From positions 434,001 to 498,000 of the forward strand of contig CAVSPW010000004.1 in assembly GCA_963729935.1 (NCBI GenBank): DNA of 64,000 bases, read 5' to 3'. The notes under the pieces are model-generated. The model had not been told where the DNA came from. It saw only the letters and a list, made by a program, of their open reading frames with translations, and did not search any database. Every line of letters starts with the position of its first letter. The first letter of the stretch is position 1. The translations under genes and the position numbers were made by a program. Positions 32,178 through 39,674 of this stretch are shown here, piece after piece. The stretch comes from CAIKMD01 sp963729935. GTDB taxonomy: Bacteria; Pseudomonadota; Alphaproteobacteria; ATCC43930; CGMCC-115725.

Positions 32178-34845
32178 CTAAGCCGGCGCCGCCGCTTTTT
32201 CCGAAACCGCGCGCTCGATCGCTTCGAGCGCAGCGGCCGCGCGGGTGGGATCGGGGCCGCCGGCTTGCGCCATGTCGGGCCTGCCGCCCCCGCCCTTCCC
32301 GCCCAAGGCTTCCGCGCCCAGGCGCACCAGATCAACCGCGTTGAAGCGCTGGGTCAGATCCTCAGTCACGCCGACAACGATCGAGGCCTTGCCGTCGGCC
32401 GAGGCAACCAGAGCCACGACGCCGGAGCCGAGCTCGCGCTTCAGATCGTCCGCAAGGCTCTTCAATTCCTTGGCCGGGACATTCTCGATCGCCCGCCCGG
32501 CGAATTTGACGCCGGCAATGTCCTTCGCTGAGGGCTTCGATGCGCCGCCGCCGGTTGCCGCCGCGCGCCGCGCCTCGGAAAGCTCGCGTTCGAGTTTGCG
32601 GCGCTCATCGAGCAAGGAGGCGAGCCGCCCCGGCAATTCGGCGGCGGATGTCTTCAACACATTGGCCGCTTCACGCAGCAACGCGGCCTCCTGCGCGACG
32701 TAGGATTCGGCTGCCGGTCCGGTCACCGCCTCGATGCGGCGAACACCCGAGGCAACCGCGCTTTCGCCGACGATCTTGAAGAAACCGATATCGCCGGTGC
32801 GGCGCACATGCGTGCCGCCGCAAAGCTCGACCGAGAAGGGTTTGCTTTCATGGTCGCCGCGATCCTCGCCCATCGAGACGACGCGCACCTCGTCGCCGTA
32901 TTTCTCGCCGAAAAGCGCCATGGCGCCGGCCTCGATCGCGCGGTCGGGCGTCATCAGGCGCGTCCCGACCTCGGCATTCTCGCGGATGCGGTTGTTGACC
33001 TCAGCTTCGACCGCGTCAAGGTCTTCCGCGGTCGGCGCGCGCGGCTGGCTGAAGTCGAAGCGCAGGCGATCCGGCGCCACCAGCGAGCCCTTTTGCGTCA
33101 CGTGCTCGCCGAGCCGGCGCCGCAGCGCCTGATGCAGCAGATGCGTGACCGAGTGATTGGCACGAAGCCTCGTGCGGCGCTCCTCGTCGATCCGCGCCTC
33201 GACGATATCGCCGGTCTTGAGAGTTCCATGAGTCACTTTGCCGAGGTGAGCAAAGAGCTCGCCCGCGCGCTTTTGCGCGTCGCGGACCGCGAACTCGCCG
33301 CCCTTGGCGGAGAACATCGCGCCGGTATCGCCCTGCTGGCCACCTGATTCGGCATAGAACGGAGTTCTGGTTGAGGAGGATGGCGGCCTCGGTTCCGGCC
33401 TTGGCTTCGTCCACCGGCTTGCCGTCGACGATGATCGCCGTGATCTGGCCTTCGGCGACATGGGTTTCGTAGCCCAGGAACTCGGTCGCGCCGAGCCTCT
33501 CGCGCAATTCGAGCCAGAGCTGATCGGTCGCGGCTTCGCCCGAGCCCACCCAGTTCTTGCGCGCCTCTTCGCGCTGACGCGTCATCGCGGCGTTGAAGCC
33601 GTCGATCGCGACCTTGCGCCCGCGCGTGCGCAGCACGTCCTGCGTCAAATCGAGCGGGAAGCCGAAGGTGTCGTAGAGCTTGAACGCGATCTCGCCGGAA
33701 AACTCTTCGCCCGCTTTGAGCTTGACGTCTTCCTCGTCGAGGAGCTTCAAGCCGCGCTCGAGCGTCTGTTTGAAGTTCGTCTCTTCGAGCTTCAAGGTTT
33801 CGGTGATGAGCGCTTCGGCGCGATGAAGCTCGGGAAAGGCCGCACCCATCTGGCGCAGCAGCGCGGGCACAAGGCGCCACATCAGCGGCTCGTTGCAGCC
33901 GATGATATGGGCGTGGCGCATGGCGCGACGCATGATGCGGCGCAAGACATAGCCGCGGCCTTCCTTCGACGGTAAGACGCCGTCGGCGATGAGGAAGGAA
34001 GAGGCGCGCAAATGATCGGCGATGACGCGATGCGAGACGGAATGAGTCCCGTCGGGCGCGACTTTCGATGCCTCGGCCGAAGCGAGGACGAGCGCGCGCA
34101 AGGTGTCGGTGTCGTAATTGTCGTGCTTGCCCTGGAGCACGGCCGCGATGCGCTCCAACCCCATGCCGGTGTCGATCGAGGGCCGAGGCAGCGCGCGCCG
34201 CTCGCCCGCGCTCACCTGCTCGTATTGCATGAAGACGAGATTCCAGATCTCGACGAAGCGATCGCCATCGGCATCGACGCTGCCGGGCGGCCCGCCGGGT
34301 ATCTCCGGCCCGTGATCGTAGAAAATTTCCGAGCACGGGCCGCAAGGGCCGGTCTCGCCCATGGCCCAGAAATTATCCGAGGTCCCGATGCGGATGATCC
34401 GATTCTCGGGCAGACCCGCGATCTTCTTCCACAGCTGGGCCGCCTCGTCGTCATCGGCATAGACCGTGACGGTCAGCCGCTCCTTGGGCAGCGCAAATTC
34501 CTTGGTGATAAGGTTCCAGGCGAGCTCGATCGCGCGGTCCTTGAAATAATCGCCGAAGGAGAAATTTCCGAGCATCTCGAAAAACGTGTGATGCCGGGTC
34601 GTATAGCCCACGTTTTCCAGGTCGTTGTGCTTGCCGCCAGCGCGGACGCATTTCTGCGAGGAGGTCGCGCGGCTATAGGGGCGTTTCTCGGCGCCGGTGA
34701 AGACGTTCTTGAACTGCACCATCCCGGCATTGGTGAAGAGGAGGGTCGGGTCGTTGCGCGGCACAAGCGGCGAGGAAGCCACGACCGCGTGACCGTTCTT
34801 GCCGAAATAGTCGAGAAAAGCGGCGCGAATATCGTTGGTTAGCAT
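32178..34845 (-). pseudogene. alaS: alaS: alanyl-tRNA synthetase, interrupted by a single-base insertion
   Basis: Class II synthetase charging tRNA-Ala. All domains are seen: the catalytic core (LFTNAGMVQFKNVFTG, RHHTFFEMLGNFSFGDYF, MGETGPCGPCSEIFYDHGP), the editing domain (HSVTHLLHQALRRRLG, VELCGGTHVRRTG) and the C-terminal DHHA1-like part (GGKGGGGRPDMAQAGG). The first frame breaks after ILLNQN at about 33361-33369 and resumes one base later with TPFYAESGGQQGDTG. The span of 2668 bases is one more than 889 codons, so removing one base restores 888 aa. ATG 34845 (MLTNDIRAAF) is the family start. As the gene is normally essential, a sequence error is the simpler reading. Confidence 0.93.
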
Positions 34846-34955
34846 GCTTCCAATGTGGCCCTTCTCTCGCAAGGAGCCAAGCAGGTTTTAAGGGTTGAGC
34901 CCAGAAGTGTCCAGGCGGCGGCGCCCGCCGGTCCGGCCTCGGCGCTTTGAAGGTC

Positions 34956-34987
34956 AAAAAAAACAGCGCCGTTGGGGGCGGCGCTGT
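34956..34987 (-). terminator. Rho-independent terminator of recA
   Basis: Reading leftwards, a stem ACAGCGCC/GGCGCTGT with a 9-base loop is followed by eight T residues. It begins about 30 bases after the recA stop, so recA ends its own transcript before alaS. Confidence 0.9.
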
Positions 34988-35016
34988 CGAGGAAAGCCGG
35001 ATGAGAAGCGACGTCT

Positions 35017-36087
35017 TTATTCTTCGCCGGCGGGTTCGGGGCCGTTCGCCATCATCGCATCGGCGACGAGTCCGGCATTGGAGCGGATCGCGTGCTCGAT
35101 GGCGTCGGCGACATTCGGGTTGTCCTTGAGATATTGCTTGGCGTTCTCGCGGCCTTGGCCGATGCGCTGCCCGTCATGGGCGAACCATGAGCCCGATTTC
35201 TCGACGACGCCGGCCTGAATGCCGAGATCGATGAGCTCGCCGCGCTTGCTGACGCCTTCGCCATACATGATGTCGAACTCGACCACCTTGAAGGGCGGCG
35301 CCATCTTGTTTTTCACCACTTTGACGCGGGTCTGATTGCCGACGGTCTGCTCCTTGTCTTTGATTGCGCCGATGCGGCGGATGTCGAGCCGGACCGAGGC
35401 GTAGAATTTCAGCGCATTGCCGCCGGTCGTCGTCTCGGGATTGCCGAACATGACGCCGATCTTCATGCGGATCTGATTGATGAAGATCACCATGCAGCGC
35501 GACTTGGAGATCGACCCGGTGAGCTTCCGGAGCGCCTGGCTCATGAGCCTGGCATGGAGGCCCATGTGATTGTCGCCCATTTCTCCTTCGAGTTCGGCGC
35601 GCGGCACGAGGGCCGCGACTGAATCGACGACCAGAACATCGACCGCGCCGGAGCGCACCAAGGTGTCGGCGATCTCGAGCGCCTGCTCGCCGGCGTCGGG
35701 CTGCGAGATCAGGAGGTCGTCGATATTGACGCCGAGCTTTCTGGCATAGCCCGGATCGAGCGCATGCTCGGCATCGACGAAGGCGCAAGTCCCACCCGCC
35801 TTTTGCGCCTCGGCGATCACATGGAGAGCCAAGGTGGTCTTGCCCGAGCTTTCCGGCCCGTAAATTTCGACGACGCGGCCGCGCGGCAATCCGCCGATGC
35901 CGAGCGCGATATCGAGGCCCAGGGAACCGGTCGAGATCACTTCGCTATCGGTCGCCGCCTCGCGCGAGCCGAGCTTCATGATCGAGCCCTTGCCGAAGGC
36001 CCGCTCGATCTGTCCGAGCGCGGCGTCGAGCGCCTTTTGTTTGTCCATCGTGTCCTTGTCTACCAGGCGCAAAGCGGTGTTCGACAT
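35017..36087 (-). CDS. recA: recombinase RecA
   Basis: 356 aa. Walker A GPESSGKTTLALHVIAEAQK, Walker B LVVDSVAALVPRAELEGEMG, loop L1 MGLHARLMSQALRKLTG and loop L2 VMFGNPETTTGGNALKFYAS are all intact. It promotes homologous strand exchange and LexA self-cleavage. ATG 36087 (MSNTALRLVDK) follows AAGGAG at about 7 bases. An earlier in-frame start at 36147 is not supported. A possible LexA box lies about 75 bases upstream. Confidence 0.97.
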   Translation of the reverse strand: MSNTALRLVDKDTMDKQKALDAALGQIERAFGKGSIMKLGSREAATDSEVISTGSLGLDIALGIGGLPRGRVVEIYGPESSGKTTLALHVIAEAQKAGGTCAFVDAEHALDPGYARKLGVNIDDLLISQPDAGEQALEIADTLVRSGAVDVLVVDSVAALVPRAELEGEMGDNHMGLHARLMSQALRKLTGSISKSRCMVIFINQIRMKIGVMFGNPETTTGGNALKFYASVRLDIRRIGAIKDKEQTVGNQTRVKVVKNKMAPPFKVVEFDIMYGEGVSKRGELIDLGIQAGVVEKSGSWFAHDGQRIGQGRENAKQYLKDNPNVADAIEHAIRSNAGLVADAMMANGPEPAGEE

Positions 36088-36159
36088 TCCCCAACTCCTT
36101 ATTCCATAGGGCCGCCCCGTTTCATAGGGCCGACAGCACGAAACCAATCTCTAAACACC

Positions 36160-36174
36160 GTACCTGATTTGTTC
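36160..36174. promoter_or_regulatory. possible LexA (SOS) box upstream of recA
   Basis: GTACCTGATTTGTTC resembles the alphaproteobacterial SOS operator GTTC-N7-GTTC with one mismatch (A for T in the first half). It lies in the recA leader, 73 bases from the start codon, where such boxes are expected. The single imperfect half makes it a candidate only. Confidence 0.5.
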
Positions 36175-36300
36175 TCAAAATTGCAAGTGCTGTTTTGTTC
36201 TCCTCAAAAGGCTTATTCATCAGAAGCTTGCCGAAACCCGAGTGCCCCTCTTGGGTAAGGCTGCTCCCATCGCCGGCCCCCGCGCTGCTTGCCGCCGCTG

Positions 36301-36387
36301 TTTCACCAAGGCGTCGGCGTAGAGCCCGTCATAGACGCCAAGCTTTTCCGCCGGTTTCGGGAGTCCCGCCTCGACATTGATGTGTTC
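36301..36387 (-). pseudogene. C-terminal remnant of an NMT1/THI5-like substrate-binding protein
   Basis: 29 codons read EHINVEAGLPKPAEKLGVYD and end DALVK. They align residue by residue with the end of the intact neighbour (ERANIEAGLMKPAEKLASYQ ... DEYVK) and with the gene at 1293 (DELNVEAGFMKVDEKLSSYD ... NEYVK). It lies 53 bases beyond the stop of the intact gene, in another frame, with no start of its own and no upstream part of the protein. It is therefore the relic of a former tandem copy. Confidence 0.75.
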
Positions 36388-36439
36388 GGCACTGGCGAGA
36401 CCGGCCCGCGATTGCCGTTGCGCCGGCTTCGCCGCAGGC

Positions 36440-37450
36440 TCACTTCACGTATTCGTCGGTCGTCAGTCCCTGATAGGAGGCGAGTTTCTCGGCCGGTTTC
36501 ATCAGCCCCGCCTCGATATTCGCGCGCTCGGAATTCTCGAGGCTCTTCTCGCTCGCGACGGGCGGATACGGCATTGCCTCGCGAACTTTCGGCAGGATCG
36601 CGGCAATCAGCTTGGGATCGACGCTCGGCAGGCGCTTGATCATGATCGCCTCCGCCTCGTCGAGATGATCGCGCAACACGAGCGCGGCTTCCTTCATCGC
36701 CTGGCCCATGCCCTCGCAGACCGCGCGCCGCTTCGCGCAAGTCTCGGGCTTCGTGATGACGATGGTGGTGGCGAGCGGCGTCATGTCGGGCGGATCGCCG
36801 TCGAATCCGCTGGCGATCGTGGTCGCCACGCCGTCGAGAACAAGCCGCTGCGGCGTCGGCGGCGAGATCGCCACGCCATCGATCTGTCCGGAGGAAAAGG
36901 CGGCCAGCGCGTTGTCGGCGGCCATCACCGCGATCGGGATCAGATCGGGATCGTAGCCGCCGCGCTTGGCGATGAGGTTGAGGTAAACCTGATCGATGGA
37001 ATTGACGCCGGCGATCGCGATCTTATGCCCGCGCAGCAGTTGCGCGCGCTCTTTGAGCGGCGCCTTGGGGTCGAAATGCGCGGCATCGGCCAGGCTCTTG
37101 CGCAGCACGATGTCGATGCTTGTGCGTTGCAGCACGCCGACGATGGCGATGAGCTTCTGGCCCCTTGCGACGGCGCGGGTCAGCGAGGCGCCGGAGCCAT
37201 GCGAGAAATCGACGCTCCCGGCAATCGTCGCGTTGGTGGCGCCGACGCCGGTGATGACGAGCATCTTCACGCGCAGGCCGTGCTTTTCCCACAAGCCCTC
37301 GGCGTCGGCGATATAGGCCATGGCGTAGGAGAGGCTGACCGACGGCATCGCCATGGTCACGTCTTGAAGCTGTGCCTTCGCCGTGGCGCCGCTGAACGCC
37401 AGAGCGGCGAGCGCCGCCCCTGCGACGATGGATCGCCTGCGAGTCTTCAT
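36440..37450 (-). CDS. orphan NitT/TauT-type (NMT1/THI5-like) ABC substrate-binding protein
   Basis: 336 aa with a signal peptide (MKTRRRSIVAGAALAALAFS, then GATAKA). It is a full-length paralog of the protein at 1293-2306. Shared features are AMAYIADAEGLWEKHGL, SVDFSHGSGASLTRAVARGQ, HFDPKAPLKERA, the Cys-x6-Cys pair (TCAKRRAVCEGMGQAM) and the EYVK end. A short remnant of a third copy follows it, and a deleted relative precedes it. No permease or ATPase gene adjoins. Co-orientation with a cupin protein and a GntR regulator suggests a small catabolic unit for an unidentified compound. Confidence 0.87.
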   Translation of the reverse strand: MKTRRRSIVAGAALAALAFSGATAKAQLQDVTMAMPSVSLSYAMAYIADAEGLWEKHGLRVKMLVITGVGATNATIAGSVDFSHGSGASLTRAVARGQKLIAIVGVLQRTSIDIVLRKSLADAAHFDPKAPLKERAQLLRGHKIAIAGVNSIDQVYLNLIAKRGGYDPDLIPIAVMAADNALAAFSSGQIDGVAISPPTPQRLVLDGVATTIASGFDGDPPDMTPLATTIVITKPETCAKRRAVCEGMGQAMKEAALVLRDHLDEAEAIMIKRLPSVDPKLIAAILPKVREAMPYPPVASEKSLENSERANIEAGLMKPAEKLASYQGLTTDEYVK

Positions 37451-37546
37451 TTCACGTCCCTCCCCCTTCGCTTTTGTCGCCGCATCTTAGCGCGGCGCGA
37501 TCCGGAGCGAAGGGAGAATGGCTGCGTGCCGAGACGTGGATCTGGG

Positions 37547-37768
37547 TCAGGGCAGGAATTCGCCGGTGTAGAGTTTCTTGAGATCGGCGGGGCGTTTTTG
37601 CAGCACTCCCAGATCGAGGAAGGATTGGACGATCGCTTCGACGCTGTCTTCCGGCGTCCCGACACGCAATACATCGGCCGCGCGCGCATGTGTAAAACTG
37701 CCGGGCGTCAGGCGAGCGGCAACGCCGAACGCCGCTAACATCATCGCGCGTTGAATTTGTCCAACCAT
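37547..37768 (-). pseudogene. internally deleted substrate-binding protein remnant
   Basis: 73 residues that start like a secretory protein (AMMLAAFGVAARLTPG, FTHARAADVLRVG). They then pass directly into what looks like the last 35 residues of a NitT/TauT-type binding protein (EAIVQSFLDLGVLQKRPADL, KKLYTGEFLP). The whole ligand-binding middle of about 230 residues is missing. It may be a deletion relic, or a small exported protein in its own right. It sits 96 bases upstream of the intact binding-protein gene and in the same direction. Confidence 0.5.
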
Positions 37769-37875
37769 CGTCCCCCCTGTTCAGGCCGATTGCGACCGTC
37801 GTGTTGACGAGCTGCGATTGCGCGCGGCCCGCTTGAAACTTGTTCGGCGCGTCGCCGATCGGGCGCTGAAGCGCC

Positions 37876-38778
37876 CTATTCGGCGGCCGCCCGTGCCGCG
37901 CCTTCATTCAGCCGCGCCGCGAATTCGGCGATCATCGGCAAGGTGATGACGAAGAAGGTCGCGCCGCCTGCCGAGGTCATCGCCTCGGTCGCGCTGCCGG
38001 GCGGCAGGAACATGTAAGTGTCTTTGCCCCAACTCTTGCCGCCATAGACGAAGGATCCCGCGACGCAGTAACGGATTTCGGCATCGCGTTGACGGCCGGC
38101 ATCGAGACGCGCATCGGCGAGAAGGCGGAAAAAGCCGATGCCGGTGCGCATTTCGGTGAAGGTGCCGAGATGCTTGGTCTCGATTCCGGGGCGCTCGCGA
38201 TCGGGGATCCACGCATAGCTCTCCGACTGCATCATCACCGGCGTGCGATAGCGCGCGGCCGGAAAGGTCAGCTTCTTGCCTTCATGCTCTTCCCAGATGG
38301 CGACATAGGAATCCTTGTTCTTGCGTTTGCCGTCGGTGGTCACGCCGCGATAGACGCCGTTCTCGAATACGGCGCCGGCTGCGATCATCTTCTGATAGGT
38401 CGCGTTCATTTCCTCGTTGCTGAGGAGATGCCGCCCGCTCGCGCCTTGGAATTGCAGCACGAGGGTCGAGCATTCCGCCTTCTGCGCTTGAGGACCGTAA
38501 TAGGCGCCTTCGGGGAAATAACCGATTTCGCCCGGGCCGAGATCGCCATAACCGGTGCTTTGAATGCCTTCTAGGGTATAGCGAATCTGATCGAAATTAT
38601 GGCGGTGGCGCGGCGTGAAATACCCCTCGGGTACGATCGAGAGGGAAAATTCAGCCGTCAGGCCGGGCACGCCGGTGTCGAGCGGCAGGCGCTTGCGTTT
38701 GATCGCGTTGACCCGGCCGCGCTGGACGCCTTCGAGCTCGAGATCGTTCGAATTGACCACCACCACATCGGTCTTCAT
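37876..38778 (-). CDS. cupin-domain protein, possible dioxygenase or isomerase
   Basis: 300 aa from ATG 38778, with GGGAGAGGAC just upstream. The first cupin carries YFTPRHRHNFDQIRYTLEGI, GPGEIGYFPEGAYYGPQ, with His/His/Glu-type metal ligands. A second, less conserved cupin lies around residues 200-290 (RYCVAGSFVYGGKSWGKDTY, MFLPPGSATEA), so it is bicupin. Cupins of this type act on aromatic acids or sugars, but the substrate is unknown. It lies between the GntR gene and the binding-protein genes, all on one strand, probably one operon. Confidence 0.75.
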   Translation of the reverse strand: MKTDVVVVNSNDLELEGVQRGRVNAIKRKRLPLDTGVPGLTAEFSLSIVPEGYFTPRHRHNFDQIRYTLEGIQSTGYGDLGPGEIGYFPEGAYYGPQAQKAECSTLVLQFQGASGRHLLSNEEMNATYQKMIAAGAVFENGVYRGVTTDGKRKNKDSYVAIWEEHEGKKLTFPAARYRTPVMMQSESYAWIPDRERPGIETKHLGTFTEMRTGIGFFRLLADARLDAGRQRDAEIRYCVAGSFVYGGKSWGKDTYMFLPPGSATEAMTSAGGATFFVITLPMIAEFAARLNEGAARAAAE

Positions 38779-38838
38779 GTGTCCTCTCCCTTGCTGCAAA
38801 CCCAAGATGCACCGCCAAGCGTGGCTGCCGAGCGGCCC

Positions 38839-39537
38839 CTACCCCTGCGCGGCGTCGCGCCCTTGCGACAACATCAGATCGAGTCCGAGATCCTTGATCT
38901 GATGCTCGGTCAGCGCGCGCACGGCCTTGCGCGCCTGTGACGGGTGGCCCGCGACGATCGCCGCGACAAGGTTCTCGGCATGGGAAGTCATCGCGGCCGG
39001 ATCGGCGGCGCGTCGCGTCGATTCATAGACGTACATGCGGGCTTTGGCGGCGAGCCTTTCCCATGAACGTGCGAGCTCCCGATTGCCCGAGGCCTCGACC
39101 ACCCATCCCATCAAATGGCCGGGCGCGGGGCGGGCATCGGGATTCATGTTGCGCCGGACCTGGTCGAGAACCGCGGGCGCGCGCGCCAACGCCCGCGGGT
39201 CGCCGCGGCGCGCGGCCAGCTCGGCGGCGAATTCGAGCAAAGCCAAGCGGAGCTGAAAGAGCTCGACCACTTCGTGATCGCTCAATGCCACGACGCGAAT
39301 GCCGCAATAAGGCACCCGCTCGAGCAGCCCCTCGGCGACGAGCAATTGGAGGGCCTCGCGAACCGGACCGTTCGAAAGCCCGAATTCCAAGCGCAGCACG
39401 TTCTCGCGAATCCATTGATCGGGGCGATAGACGCCGCTCCACAGCCTTTCCCGCAACAGTCCCGCCAGCCACTCGGCGCGTCCAGCCGGCGGCTGCGGAA
39501 AGTCTACGGCCCTGTGTGCCGGCGCGTTTGGCGCCAT
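38839..39537 (-). CDS. GntR-family transcription regulator, FCD type
   Basis: 232 aa. A winged-helix N-terminus (LRERLWSGVYRPDQWIRENV, SNGPVREALQLLVAEGLLER) is followed by an all-helical FCD ligand-binding domain from about residue 90. Such regulators usually sense the compound handled by neighbouring genes, here presumably the ligand of the binding protein and cupin enzyme. It begins the minus-strand group at 39537. A perfect AT-rich palindrome 26 bases upstream of the start may be its autoregulatory site. Confidence 0.88.
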   Translation of the reverse strand: MAPNAPAHRAVDFPQPPAGRAEWLAGLLRERLWSGVYRPDQWIRENVLRLEFGLSNGPVREALQLLVAEGLLERVPYCGIRVVALSDHEVVELFQLRLALLEFAAELAARRGDPRALARAPAVLDQVRRNMNPDARPAPGHLMGWVVEASGNRELARSWERLAAKARMYVYESTRRAADPAAMTSHAENLVAAIVAGHPSQARKAVRALTEHQIKDLGLDLMLSQGRDAAQG

Positions 39538-39562
39538 CCCACGCTCCTTCTTGAGATTATGA

Positions 39563-39574
39563 ATTATTAATAAT
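39563..39574. promoter_or_regulatory. candidate GntR operator
   Basis: ATTATTAATAAT is a perfect 12-bp palindrome 26 bases upstream of the GntR start, standing out as AT-rich in a GC-rich region. The position fits autoregulation and control of the downstream cupin and binding-protein genes. Confidence 0.45.
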
Positions 39575-39674
39575 CCGACGCTCTGTCAAGCGCGATCGGG
39601 CGGGCCCTGGCGGACACGGTCTGGTCGGCAAGCTGTAGACGATGGCGAAGACCGGGCGTGTATCGGGGGTGGAA

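Noticed and set aside
37861..37876. Hairpin GGGCGCTTCAGCGCCC at the cupin stop as a terminator
   Set aside because: It overlaps the stop codon and has no T run in the direction of transcription.
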